A stretch of DNA of 64,000 nt from Actinernus sp. WN-2022. Lineage: Eukaryota; Cnidaria; Anthozoa; Actiniaria; Actinernidae. The first letter of the stretch is position 1, and the number at the start of each line of letters is the position of its first letter. Where the stretch lies: assembly GCA_030867875.1 (NCBI GenBank), contig JAOWCC010001501.1:24239036-24303035 (forward strand), written 5' to 3'. A program made the position numbers and the translations under genes. The notes beneath the pieces are model-generated. The model ran no database searches, was not told the DNA's origin, and was given only the letters and a program-made list of their open reading frames with translations. Positions 26,062 to 39,789 of this stretch are shown here, in pieces.

Positions 26062-28430
26062 TCGATAACGGCTTGGGCAAAGCTTTCTCTGTTGGGAAAT
26101 TTCTCAGTGTCGGCCCTACTATAAGTCAGTAGATATATTGTTCGCTGAATTCGGCCCTCAAGCTCGACATTATTAACACAGCTGATATGAGTCGTGATCG
26201 AAAATTCGTTAGCCGTTTCAAAGTTTGGCACATGCACGGCTTTAAAAAATGAATATTCACAAGCTATTGTGACTTTGAAATCGTAAATGTGTATCGGTAT
26301 TAATAAATTTAGTAAAAATGTATTTAATTTTAGAATTTAATTTTTTAAAGCCGTAATTCTATATTTTTTTTCATATGTACGCCACCCCTCCCCCCTACTT
26401 TTATGACGTCATATAGGCATGACGTCACTGTATGTATGGTCATATTAAGAATTTCATTTGGTGCCCATTTAGAGACAAAGACGGCTCAAAAAAGCTGGCA
26501 CAATCTACTGAAGCTAATTAAATGCCCTGGACGTGGGTGCCGTTCGCTCAGACAACCCCTGCCATTTAAGTCGGACCTCTTCAGCAATTTCCGGCTATTT
26601 TTAACACAATCCCCCTCCCCCATTTCAATGTTGGTTTTCGAGAAGACCGAAATGTTGCCTTTCTATCCCAACATTGTGAAGGGGGAGGGGGGACAAGCTA
26701 AGTCATAAAAAATGCCCGCGATGTGTCAGAGGAGTTCGTTTAGTGTTCGGAATAGCCTTATTTTGTCGGGCGGTCCGTACTTAAATGGCGAAGGTTGTCT
26801 GAGGCGAGATTTTAGGTAGCTCACATGGTATAATTGTTAATAACGTCCAGGGAATTTAACGAAAACAGCTCAAAACGAGAGGGGACAGTAAACTGACTTG
26901 GTGGGAATACGGATACGCTTGTCAATGCAAATTTGATGAAAAAGCCCGATACCCCGGGTAAAATAATATCCGAGGGCGTATCCAAATATTTTACTTAATT
27001 GTTTTCGCACAATTAGGTTCAGTGATCACACTCAATGCTCAAAAAAGTGGATAAAGGGGATTCGTTTATGCTGTAGATGTATCCGTTTCTACTGTTTTCA
27101 GTATTAATTCCGGTGCAGCATTTGCGTTTCATCAAATGTTCAAATTGTTTCATCAGTCTAGAAGCATGCGTGTTTCACAAAGCCCTTCAATCTATATATA
27201 GCTACTCAGTATAGAAACAGAATTCCACCGGATTCCGTCTCGCAGTGCTGATCTCAATCCGATAGAGAATTGTTTCAACACAATTAAGTCATCTTTAGAG
27301 AAAGACGCTATCAAACAGAAAATTACGCGCGAGTCGTTCGAGCAATTCAAAGCTCGTTTATCCCGGCATCTGAATAATATCCCACTACAGTTCGTTGACA
27401 ACGCTGTTGAAAGCATGCCAAAAAGATTGCACACTGTTGTAGAACAGAAGGGACATAGGACCAGATACTAGAGATGGAAGAGGACAACAACGGTTGCATA
27501 TTCTGAGAACTGTCACTGCCGATTTATTCGTGGTAACTGTAACCGTTACGTTACCCACTGAGCGTAGTGTACTGAACTGATCTCGGACTCGGCCGATCAA
27601 GCCTGCTCTTACAAATTTATTCATAACCTACTCCTGTCTAATATATAACAAATAACACAGTTTATAAAATGTTAATCCGTTCCAGAACTATTGCTATGGC
27701 TTGTTGGCCTTTTCCCCCGTTCGGCCCTGCATTTCAGCCGTGTCACGGCAGCAGTCACACAACAGCATAAGCTGTTGTTTTCCATCGGCATTTCTCCTCT
27801 CCATTTCTCCATGCAAAGTCACTTATTTAGACGTATTTCCATGCACTTATACCGTTAAAACGTTTTCATAACATATATACTGTTTAAGTTGTGTCATATA
27901 AAGCGTTCTAGAAGTACATAGGATGCGCCGAAATGCTGGTTTGAACATTTCTCCGTTGTAACGGTTAATAAATTCAAATTTTAGATGGAGTTTTATTTAC
28001 AATGAGGGGAGAAATGAGCAAACTCTAAGTTGAAAGCCTGTATCACACAAAGTACTCAGTTCATCGTGTTCAGCGTCCAAAACTCATACTATAGAGCAAG
28101 TTTTCTTGGCTGAGGCTTGCAATTACAGGCAGAAATCATCGTTTTGTGTTGGAGAAATGAACGGAGAATTGTAGAGATGATCACTTCCGGCTACTGTCAC
28201 GCGGGCTAAAAGTACAGTGAGTCCGTTACAACTGTTGCTTTTGCGTTTTATTATTTGTTTTCGACTACGATAGATATCTTTTAACATACAACCACCTTGA
28301 TTTCGTCTTTAACATCAGAGCCATGTGATAGTGGTAGCGATTCGTTTCCAGATTTGGCACTTCAAGCTCTGCGTGAAACTCTAAAGAAACCAGCCATTGA
28401 ATAACCTTGTTGTTATTTTGCTCCCATCCT
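26062..28430 (+). repeat. Array unit 12 (2369 bp)
   Basis: Middle allele set. Private acgcgGgcta (~28204). Confidence 0.97.
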
Positions 28431-30799
28431 TCGATAACGGCTTGGGCAAAGCTTTCTCTGTTGGGAAATTTCTCAGTGTCGGCCCTACTATAAGTCAGTA
28501 GATATATTGTTCGCTGAATTCGGCCCTCAAGCTCGACATTATTAACACAGCTGATATGAGTCGTGATCGAAAATTCGTTAGCCGTTTCAAAGTTTGGCAC
28601 ATGCACGGCTTTAAAAAATGAATATTCACAAGCTATTGTGACTTTGAAATCGTAAATGTGTATCGGTATTAATAAATTTAGTAAAAATGTATTTAATTTT
28701 AGAATTTAATTTTTTAAAGCCGTAATTCTATATTTTTTTTCATATGTACGCCACCCCTCCCCCCTACTTTTATGACGTCATATAGGCATGACGTCACTGT
28801 ATGTATGGTCATATTAAGAATTTCATTTGGTGCCCATTTAGAGACAAAGACGGCTCAAAAAAGCTGGCACAATCTACTGAAGCTAATTAAATGCCCTGGA
28901 CGTGGGTGCCGTTCGCTCAGACAACCCCTGCCATTTAAGTCGGACCTCTTCAGCAATTTCCGGCTATTTTTAACACAATCCCCCTCCCCCATTTCAATGT
29001 TGGTTTTCGAGAAGACCGAAATGTTGCCTTTCTATCCCAACATTGTGAAGGGGGAGGGGGGACAAGCTAAGTCATAAAAAATGCCCGCGATGTGTCAGAG
29101 GAGTTCGTTTAGTGTTCGGAATAGCCTTATTTTGTCGGGCGGTCCGTACTTAAATGGCGAAGGTTGTCTGAGGCGAGATTTTAGGTAGCTCACATGGTAT
29201 AATTGTTAATAACGTCCAGGGAATTTAACGAAAACAGCTCAAAACGAGAGGGGACAGTAAACTGACTTGGTGGGAATACGGATACGCTTGTCAATGCAAA
29301 TTTGATGAAAAAGCCCGATACCCCGGGTAAAATAATATCCGAGGGCGTATCCAAATATTTTACTTAATTGTTTTCGCACAATTAGGTTCAGTGATCACAC
29401 TCAATGCTCAAAAAAGTGGATAAAGGGGATTCGTTTATGCTGTAGATGTATCCGTTTCTACTGTTTTCAGTATTAATTCCGGTGCAGCATTTGCGTTTCA
29501 TCAAATGTTCAAATTGTTTCATCAGTCTAGAAGCATGCGTGTTTCACAAAGCCCTTCAATCTATATATAGCTACTCAGTATAGAAACAGAATTCCACCGG
29601 ATTCCGTCTCGCAGTGCTGATCTCAATCCGATAGAGAATTGTTTCAACACAATTAAGTCATCTTTAGAGAAAGACGCTATCAAACAGAAAATTACGCGCG
29701 AGTCGTTCGAGCAATTCAAAGCTCGTTTATCCCGGCATCTGAATAATATCCCACTACAGTTCGTTGACAACGCTGTTGAAAGCATGCCAAAAAGATTGCA
29801 CACTGTTGTAGAACAGAAGGGACATAGGACCAGATACTAGAGATGGAAGAGGACAACAACGGTTGCATATTCTGAGAACTGTCACTGCCGATTTATTCGT
29901 GGTAACTGTAACCGTTACGTTACCCACTGAGCGTAGTGTACTGAACTGATCTCGGACTCGGCCGATCAAGCCTGCTCTTACAAATTTATTCATAACCTAC
30001 TCCTGTCTAATATATAACAAATAACACAGTTTATAAAATGTTAATCCGTTCCAGAACTATTGCTATGGCTTGTTGGCCTTTTCCCCCGTTCGGCCCTGCA
30101 TTTCAGCCGTGTCACGGCAGCAGTCACACAACAGCATAAGCTGTTGTTTTCCATCGGCATTTCTCCTCTCCATTTCTCCATGCAAAGTCACTTATTTAGA
30201 CGTATTTCCATGCACTTATACCGTTAAAACGTTTTCATAACATATATACTGTTTAAGTTGTGTCATATAAAGCGTTCTAGAAGTACATAGGATGCGCCGA
30301 AATGCTGGTTTGAACATTTCTCCGTTGTAACGGTTAATAAATTCAAATTTTAGATGGAGTTTTATTTACAATGAGGGGAGAAATGAGCAAACTCTAAGTT
30401 GAAAGCCTGTATCACACAAAGTACTCAGTTCATCGTGTTCAGCGTCCAAAACTCATACTATAGAGCAAGTTTTCTTGGCTGAGGCTTGCAATTACAGGCA
30501 GAAATCATCGTTTTGTGTTGGAGAAATGAACGGAGAATTGTAGAGATGATCACTTCCGGCTACTGTCACGCGCGCTAAAAGTACAGTGAGTCCGTTACAA
30601 CTGTTGCTTTTGCGTTTTATTATTTGTTTTCGACTACGATAGATATCTTTTAACATACAACCACCTTGATTTCGTCTTTAACATCAGAGCCATGTGATAG
30701 TGGTAGCGATTCGTTTCCAGATTTGGCACTTCAAGCTCTGCGTGAAACTCTAAAGAAACCAGCCATTGAATAACCTTGTTGTTATTTTGCTCCCATCCT
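28431..30799 (+). repeat. Array unit 13 (2369 bp)
   Basis: Middle allele set; no private change noticed. Confidence 0.97.
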
Positions 30800-33168
30800 T
30801 CGATAACGGCTTGGGCAAAGCTTTCTCTGTTGGGAAATTTCTCAGTGTCGGCCCTACTATAAGTCAGTAGATATATTGTTCGCTGAATTCGGCCCTCAAG
30901 CTCGACATTATTAACACAGCTGATATGAGTCGTGATCGAAAATTCGTTAGCCGTTTCAAAGTTTGGCACATGCACGGCTTTAAAAAATGAATATTCACAA
31001 GCTATTGTGACTTTGAAATCGTAAATGTGTATCGGTATTAATAAATTTAGTAAAAATGTATTTAATTTTAGAATTTAATTTTTTAAAGCCGTAATTCTAT
31101 ATTTTTTTTCATATGTACGCCACCCCTCCCCCCTACTTTTATGACGTCATATAGGCATGACGTCACTGTATGTATGGTCATATTAAGAATTTCATTTGGT
31201 GCCCATTTAGAGACAAAGACGGCTCAAAAAAGCTGGCACAATCTACTGAAGCTAATTAAATGCCCTGGACGTGGGTGCCGTTCGCTCAGACAACCCCTGC
31301 CATTTAAGTCGGACCTCTTCAGCAATTTCCGGCTATTTTTAACACAATCCCCCTCCCCCATTTCAATGTTGGTTTTCGAGAAGACCGAAATGTTGCCTTT
31401 CTATCCCAACATTGTGAAGGGGGAGGGGGGACAAGCTAAGTCATAAAAAATGCCCGCGATGTGTCAGAGGAGTTCGTTTAGTGTTCGGAATAGCCTTATT
31501 TTGTCGGGCGGTCCGTACTTAAATGGCGAAGGTTGTCTGAGGCGAGATTTTAGGTAGCTCACATGGTATAATTGTTAATAACGTCCAGGGAATTTAACGA
31601 AAACAGCTCAAAACGAGAGGGGACAGTAAACTGACTTGGTGGGAATACGGATACGCTTGTCAATGCAAATTTGATGAAAAAGCCCGATACCCCGGGTAAA
31701 ATAATATCCGAGGGCGTATCCAAATATTTTACTTAATTGTTTTCGCACAATTAGGTTCAGTGATCACACTCAATGCTCAAAAAAGTGGATAAAGGGGATT
31801 CGTTTATGCTGTTGATGTATCCGTTTCTACTGTTTTCAGTATTAATTCCGGTGCAGCATTTGCGTTTCATCAAATGTTCAAATTGTTTCATCAGTCTAGA
31901 AGCATGCGTGTTTCACAAAGCCCTTCAATCTATATATAGCTACTCAGTATAGAAACAGAATTCCACCGGATTCCGTCTCGCAGTGCTGATCTCAATCCGA
32001 TAGAGAATTGTTTCAACACAATTAAGTCATCTTTAGAGAAAGACGCTATCAAACAGAAAATTACGCGCGAGTCGTTCGAGCAATTCAAAGCTCGTTTATC
32101 CCGGCATCTGAATAATATCCCACTACAGTTCGTTGACAACGCTGTTGAAAGCATGCCAAAAAGATTGCACACTGTTGTAGAACAGAAGGGACATAGGACC
32201 AGATACTAGAGATGGAAGAGGACAACAACGGTTGCATATTCTGAGAACTGTCACTGCCGATTTATTCGTGGTAACTGTAACCGTTACGTTACCCACTGAG
32301 CGTAGTGTACTGAACTGATCTCGGACTCGGCCGATCAAGCCTGCTCTTACAAATTTATTCATAACCTACTCCTGTCTAATATATAACAAATAACACAGTT
32401 TATAAAATGTTAATCCGTTCCAGAACTATTGCTATGGCTTGTTGGCCTTTTCCCCTGTTCGGCCCTGCATTTCAGCCGTGTCACGGCAGCAGTCACACAA
32501 CAGCATAAGCTGTTGTTTTCCATCGGCATTTCTCCTCTCCATTTCTCCATGCAAAGTCACTTATTTAGACGTATTTCCATGCACTTATACCGTTAAAACG
32601 TTTTCATAACATATATACTGTTTAAGTTGTGTCATATAAAGCGTTCTAGAAGTACATAGGATGCGCCGAAATGCTGGTTTGAACATTTCTCCGTTGTAAC
32701 GGTTAATAAATTCAAATTTTAGATGGAGTTTTATTTACAATGAGGGGAGAAATGAGCAAACTCTAAGTTGAAAGCCTGTATCACACAAAGTACTCAGTTC
32801 ATCGTGTTCAGCGTCCAAAACTCATACTATAGAGCAAGTTTTCTTGGCTGAGGCTTGCAATTACAGGCAGAAATCATCGTTTTGTGTTGGAGAAATGAAC
32901 GGAGAATTGTAGAGATGATCACTTCCGGCTACTGTCACGCGCGCTAAAAGTACAGTGAGTCCGTTACAACTGTTGCTTTTGCGTTTTATTATTTGTTTTC
33001 GACTACGATAGATATCTTTTAACATACAACCACCTTGATTTCGTCTTTAACATCAGAGCCATGTGATAGTGGTAGCGATTCGTTTCCAGATTTGGCACTT
33101 CAAGCTCTGCGTGAAACTCTAAAGAAACCAGCCATTGAATAACCTTGTTGTTATTTTGCTCCCATCCT
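30800..33168 (+). repeat. Array unit 14 (2369 bp), mosaic
   Basis: Mosaic copy. It has the middle alleles caagcTaag and ggtcCgtac but the left allele gctgtTgatg (~31813). Private T in cccctgttc (~32456). Confidence 0.97.
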
Positions 33169-35293
33169 TCGATAACGGCTTGGGCAAAGCTTTCTCTGTT
33201 GGGAAATTTCTCAGTGTCGGCCCTACTATAAGTCAGTAGATATATTGTTCGCTGAATTCGGCCCTCAAGCTCGACATTATTAACACAGCTGATATGAGTC
33301 GTGATCGAAAATTCGTTAGCCGTTTCAAAGTTTGGCACATGCACGGCTTTAAAAAATGAATATTCACAAGCTATTGTGACTTTGAAATCGTAAATGTGTA
33401 TCGGTATTAATAAATTTAGTAAAAATGTATTTAATTTTAGAATTTAATTTTTTAAAGCCGTAATTCTATATTTTTTTTCATATGTACGCCACCCCTCCCC
33501 CCTACTTTTATGACGTCATATAGGCATGACGTCACTGTATGTATGGTCATATTAAGAATTTCATTTGGTGCCCATTTAGAGACAAAGACGGCTCAAAAAA
33601 GCTGGCACAATCTACTGAAGCTAATTAAATGCCCTGGACGTGGGTGCCGTTCGCTCAGACATTCTGAGGCGAGATTTTAGGTAGCTCACATGGTATAATT
33701 GTTAATAACGTCCAGGGAATTAAACGAAAACAGCTCAAAACGAGAGGGGACAGTAAACACTTGGTGGGAATACGGATACGCTTGTCAATGCAAATTTGAT
33801 GAAAAAGCCCGATACCCCGGGTAAAATAATATCCGAGGGCGTATCCAAATATTTTACTTAATTGTTTTCGCACAATTAGGTTCAGTGATCACACTCAATG
33901 CTCAAAAAAGTGGATAAAGGGGATTCGTTTATGCTGTTGATGTATCCGTTTCTACTGTTTTCAGTATTAATTCCGGTGCAGCATTTGCGTTTCATCAAAT
34001 GTTCAAATTGTTTCATCAGTCTAGAAGCATGCGTGTTTCACAAAGCCCTTCAATCTATATATAGCTACTCAGTATAGAAACAGAATTCCACCGGATTCCG
34101 TCTCGCAGTGCTGATCTCAATCCGATAGAGAATTGTTTCAACACAATTAAGTCATCTTTAGAGAAAGACGCTATCAAACAGAAAATTACGCGCGAGTCGT
34201 TCGAGCAATTCAAAGCTCGTTTATCCCGGCATCTGAATAATATCCCACTACAGTTCGTTGACAACGCTGTTGAAAGCATGCCAAAAAGATTGCACACTGT
34301 TGTAGAACAGAAGGGACATAGGACCAGATACTAGAGATGGAAGAGGACAACAACGGTTGCATATTCTGAGAACTGTCACTGCCGATTTATTCGTGGTAAC
34401 TGTAACCGTTACGTTACCCACTGAGCGTAGTGTACTGAACTGATCTCGGACTCGGCCGATCAAGCTTGCTCTTACAAATTTATTCATAACCTACTCCTGT
34501 CTAATATATAACAAATAACACAGTTTATAAAATGTTAATCCGTTCCAGAACTATTGCTATGGCTTGTTGGCCTTTTCCCCCGTTCGGCCCTGCATTTCAG
34601 CCGTGTCACGGCAGCAGTCACACAACAGCATAAGCTGTTGTTTTCCATCGGCATTTCTCCTCTCCATTTCTCCATGCAAAGTCACTTATTTAGACGTATT
34701 TCCATGCACTTATACCGTTAAAACGTTTTCATAACATATATACTGTTTAAGTTGTGTCATATAAAGCGTTCTAGAAGTACATAGGATGCGCCGAAATGCT
34801 GGTTTGAACATTTCTCCGTTGTAACGGTTAATAAATTCAAATTTTAGATGGAGTTTTATTTACAATGAGGGGAGAAATGAGCAAACTCTAAGTTGAAAGC
34901 CTGTATCACACAAAGTACTCAGTTCATCGTGTTCAGCGTCCAAAACTCATACTATAGAGCAAGTTTTCTTGGCTGAGGCTTGCAATTACAGGCAGAAATC
35001 ATCGTTTTGTGTTGGAGAAATGAACGGAGAATTGTAGAGATGATCACTTCCGGCTACTGTCACGCGCGCTAAAAGTACAGTGAGTCCGTTACAACTGTTG
35101 CTTTTGCGTTTTATTATTTGTTTTCGACTACGATAGATATCTTTTAACATACAACCACCTTGATTTCGTCTTTAACATCAGAGCCATGTGATAGTGGTAG
35201 CGATTCGTTTCCAGATTTGGCACTTCAAGCTCTGCGTGAAACTCTAAAGAAACCAGCCATTGAATAACCTTGTTGTTATTTTGCTCCCATCCT
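33169..35293 (+). repeat. Array unit 15 (2125 bp), internally deleted
   Basis: Lacks 243 bp corresponding to 494-736 of unit 1 (one inserted t at the join, ~33662) and 2 bp more near 33758. Also carries aattAaacg and caagcTtgctc. All these are shared with unit 16. Confidence 0.97.
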
Positions 35294-37419
35294 TCGATAA
35301 CGGCTTGGGCAAAGCTTTCTCTGTTGGGAAATTTCTCAGTGTCGGCCCTACTATAAGTCAGTAGATATATTGTTCGCTGAATTCGGCCCTCAAGCTCGAC
35401 ATTATTAACACAGCTGATATGAGTCGTGATCGAAAATTCGTTAGCCGTTTCAAAGTTTGGCACATGCACGGCTTTAAAAAATGAATATTCACAAGCTATT
35501 GTGACTTTGAAATCGTAAATGTGTATCGGTTATTAATAAATTTAGTAAAAATGTATTTAATTTTAGAATTTAATTTTTTAAAGCCGTAATTCTATATTTG
35601 TTTTCATATGTACGCCACCCCTCCCCCCTACTTTTATGACGTCATATAGGCATGACGTCACTGTATGTATGGTCATATTAAGAATTTCATTTGGTGCCCA
35701 TTTAGAGACAAAGACGGCTCAAAAAAGCTGGCACAATCTACTGAAGCTAATTAAATGCCCTGGACGTGGGTGCCGTTCGCTCAGACATTCTGAGGCGAGA
35801 TTTTAGGTAGCTCACATGGTATAATTGTTAATAACGTCCAGGGAATTAAACGAAAACAGCTCAAAACGAGAGGGGACAGTAAACACTTGGTGGGAATACG
35901 GATACGCTTATCAATGCAAATTTGATGAAAAAGCCCGATACCCCGGGTAAAATAATATCCGAGGGCGTATCCAAATATTTTACTTAATTGTTTTCGCACA
36001 ATTAGGTTCAGTGATCACACTCAATGCTCAAAAAAGTGGATAAAGGGGATTCGTTTATGCTGTTGATGTATCCGTTTCTACTGTTTTCAGTATTAATTCC
36101 GGTGCAGCATTTGCGTTTCATCAAATGTTCAAATTGTTTCATCAGTCTAGAAGCATGCGTGTTTCACAAAGCCCTTCAATCTATATATAGCTACTCAGTA
36201 TAGAAACAGAATTCCACCGGATTCCGTCTCGCAGTGCTGATCTCAATCCGATAGAGAATTGTTTCAACACAATTAAGTCATCTTTAGAGAAAGACGCTAT
36301 CAAACAGAAAATTACGCGCGAGTCGTTCGAGCAATTCAAAGCTCGTTTATCCCGGCATCTGAATAATATCCCACTACAGTTCGTTGACAACGCTGTTGAA
36401 AGCATGCCAAAAAGATTGCACACTGTTGTAGAACAGAAGGGACATAGGACCAGATACTAGAGATGGAAGAGGGCAACAACGGTTGCATATTCTGAGAACT
36501 GTCACTGCCGATTTATTCGTGGTAACTGTAACCGTTACGTTACCCACTGAGCGTAGTGTACTGAACTGATCTCGGACTCGGCCGATCAAGCTTGCTCTTA
36601 CAAATTTATTCATAACCTACTCCTGTCTAATATATAACAAATAACACAGTTTATAAAATGTTAATCCGTTCCAGAACTATTGCTATGGCTTGTTGGCCTT
36701 TTCCCCCGTTCGGCCCTGCATTTCAGCCGTGTCACGGCAGCAGTCACACAACAGCATAAGCTGTTGTTTTCCATCGGCATTTCTCCTCTCCATTTCTCCA
36801 TGCAAAGTCACTTATTTAGACGTATTTCCATGCACTTATACCGTTAAAACGTTTTCATAACATATATACTGTTTAAGTTGTGTCATATAAAGCGTTCTAG
36901 AAGTACATAGGATGCGCCGAAATGCTGGTTTGAACATTTCTCCGTTGTAACGGTTAATAAATTCAAATTTTAGATGGAGTTTTATTTACAATGAGGGGAG
37001 AAATGAGCAAACTCTAAGTTGAAAGCCTGTATCACACAAAGTACTCAGTTCATCGTGTTCAGCGTCCAAAACTCATACTATAGAGCAAGTTTTCTTGGCT
37101 GAGGCTTGCAATTACAGGCAGAAATCATCGTTTTGTGTTGGAGAAATGAACGGAGAATTGTAGAGATGATCACTTCCGGCTACTGTCACGCGCGCTAAAA
37201 GTACAGTGAGTCCGTTACAACTGTTGCTTTTGCGTTTTATTATTTGTTTTCGACTACGATAGATATCTTTTAACATACAACCACCTTGATTTCGTCTTTA
37301 ACATCAGAGCCATGTGATAGTGGTAGCGATTCGTTTCCAGATTTGGCACTTCAAGCTCTGCGTGAAACTCTAAAGAAACCAGCCATTGAATAACCTTGTT
37401 GTTATTTTGCTCCCATCCT
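35294..37419 (+). repeat. Array unit 16 (2126 bp), internally deleted
   Basis: Same deletion and marker changes as unit 15. It adds the extra T in cggtTattaa (~35531) and tatttGtttt (~35600), which are shared with units 17 and 18. Private cgcttAtcaa and gaggGcaac. Confidence 0.97.
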
Positions 37420-39789
37420 TCGATAACGGCTTGGGCAAAGCTTTCTCTGTTGGGAAATTTCTCAGTGTCGGCCCTACTATAAGTCAGTAGATATATTGTT
37501 CGCTGAATTCGGCCCTCAAGCTCGACATTATTAACACAGCTGATATGAGTCGTGATCGAAAATTCGTTAGCCGTTTCAAAGTTTGGCACATGCACGGCTT
37601 TAAAAAATGAATATTCACAAGCTATTGTGACTTTGAAATCGTAAATGTGTATCGGTTATTAATAAATTTAGTAAAAATGTATTTAATTTTAGAATTTAAT
37701 TTTTTAAAGCCGTAATTCTATATTTGTTTTCATATGTACGCCACCCCTCCCCCCTACTTTTATGACGTCATATAGGCATGACGTCACTGTATGTATGGTC
37801 ATATTAAGAATTTCATTTGGTGCCCATTTAGAGACAAAGACGGCTCAAAAAAGCTGGCACAATCTACTGAAGCTAATTAAATGCCCTGGACGTGGGTGCC
37901 GTTCGCTCAGACAACCCCTGCCATTTAAGTCGGACCTCTTCAGCAATTTCCGGCTATTTTTAACACAATCCCCCTCCCCCATTTCAATGTTGGTTTTCGA
38001 GAAGACCGAAATGTTGCCTTTCTATCCCAACATTGTGAAGGGGGAGGGGGGACAAGCGAAGTCATAAAAAATGCCCGCGATGTGTCAGAGGAGTTCGTTT
38101 AGTGTTCGGAATAGCCTTATTTTGTCGGGCGGTCCGTACTTAAATGGCGAAGGTTGTCTGAGGCGAGATTTTAGGTAGCTCACATGGTATAATTGTTAAT
38201 AACGTCCAGGGAATTTAACGAAAACAGCTCAAAACGAGAGGGGACAGTAAACTGACTTGGTGGGAATACGGATACGCTTGTCAATGCAAATTTGATGAAA
38301 AAGCCCGATACCCCGGGTAAAATAATATCCGAGGGCGTATCCAAATATTTTACTTAATTGTTTTCGCACAATTAGGTTCAGTGATCACACTCAATGCTCA
38401 AAAAAGTGGATAAAGGGGATTCGTTTATGCTGTAGATGTATCCGTTTCTACTGTTTTCAGTATTAATTCCGGTGCAGCATTTGCGTTTCATCAAATGTTC
38501 AAATTGTTTCATCAGTCTAGAAGCATGCGTGTTTCACAAAGCCCTTCAATCTATATATAGCTACTCAGTATAGAAACAGAATTCCACCGGATTCCGTCTC
38601 GCAGTGCTGATCTCAATCCGATAGAGAATTGTTTCAACACAATTAAGTCATCTTTAGAGAAAGACGCTATCAAACAGAAAATTACGCGCGAGTCGTTCGA
38701 GCAATTCAAAGCTCGTTTATCCCGGCATCTGAATAATATCCCACTACAGTTCGTTGACAACGCTGTTGAAAGCATGCCAAAAAGATTGCACACTGTTGTA
38801 GAACAGAAGGGACATAGGACCAGATACTAGAGATGGAAGAGGACAACAACGGTTGCATATTCTGAGAACTGTCACTGCCGATTTATTCGTGGTAACTGTA
38901 ACCGTTACGTTACACACTGAGCGTAGTGTACTGAACTGATCTCGGACTCGGCCGATCAAGCCTGCTCTTACAAATTTATTCATAACCTACTCCTGTCTAA
39001 TATATAACAAATAACACAGTTTATAAAATGTTAATCCGTTCCAGAATTATTGCTATGGCTTGTTGGCCTTTTCCCCCGTTCGGCCCTGCATTTCAGCCGT
39101 GTCACGGCAGCAGTCACACAACAGCATAAGCTGTTGTTTTCCATCGGCATTTCTCCTCTCCATTTCTCCATGCAAAGTCACTTATTTAGACGTATTTCCA
39201 TGCACTTATACCGTTAAAACGTTTTCATAACATATATACTGTTTAAGTTGTGTCATATAAAGCGTTCTAGAAGTACATAGGATGCGCCGAAATGCTGGTT
39301 TGAACATTTCTCCGTTGTAACGGTTAATAAATTCAAATTTTAGATGGAGTTTTATTTACAATGAGGGGAGAAATGAGCAAACTCTAAGTTGAAAGCCTGT
39401 ATCACACAAAGTACTCAGTTCATCGTGTTCAGCGTCCAAAACTCATACTATAGAGCAAGTTTTCTTGGCTGAGGCTTGCAATTACAGGCAGAAATCATCG
39501 TTTTGTGTTGGAGAAATGAACGGAGAATTGTAGAGATGATCACTTCCGGCTACTGTCACGCGCGCTAAAAGTACAGTGAGTCCGTTACAACTGTTGCTTT
39601 TGCGTTTTATTATTTGTTTTCGACTACGATAGATATCTTTTAACATACAACCACCTTGATTTCGTCTTTAACATCAGAGCCATGTGATAGTGGTAGCGAT
39701 TCGTTTCCAGATTTGGCACTTCAAGCTCTGCGTGAAACTCTAAAGAAACCAGCCATTGAATAACCTTGTTGTTATTTTGCTCCCATCCT
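37420..39789 (+). repeat. Array unit 17 (2370 bp)
   Basis: Full-length again. Carries cggtTattaa and tatttGtttt (shared with 16 and 18), ccagaaTtat (shared with 18), and tacAcactg (~38913), which recurs only in unit 22. Confidence 0.97.

Noticed and set aside
33655..33873. 72-codon minus-strand frame in units 15 and 16
   Set aside because: It exists only because of the 243-bp and 2-bp deletions; not conserved in the other 20 units.
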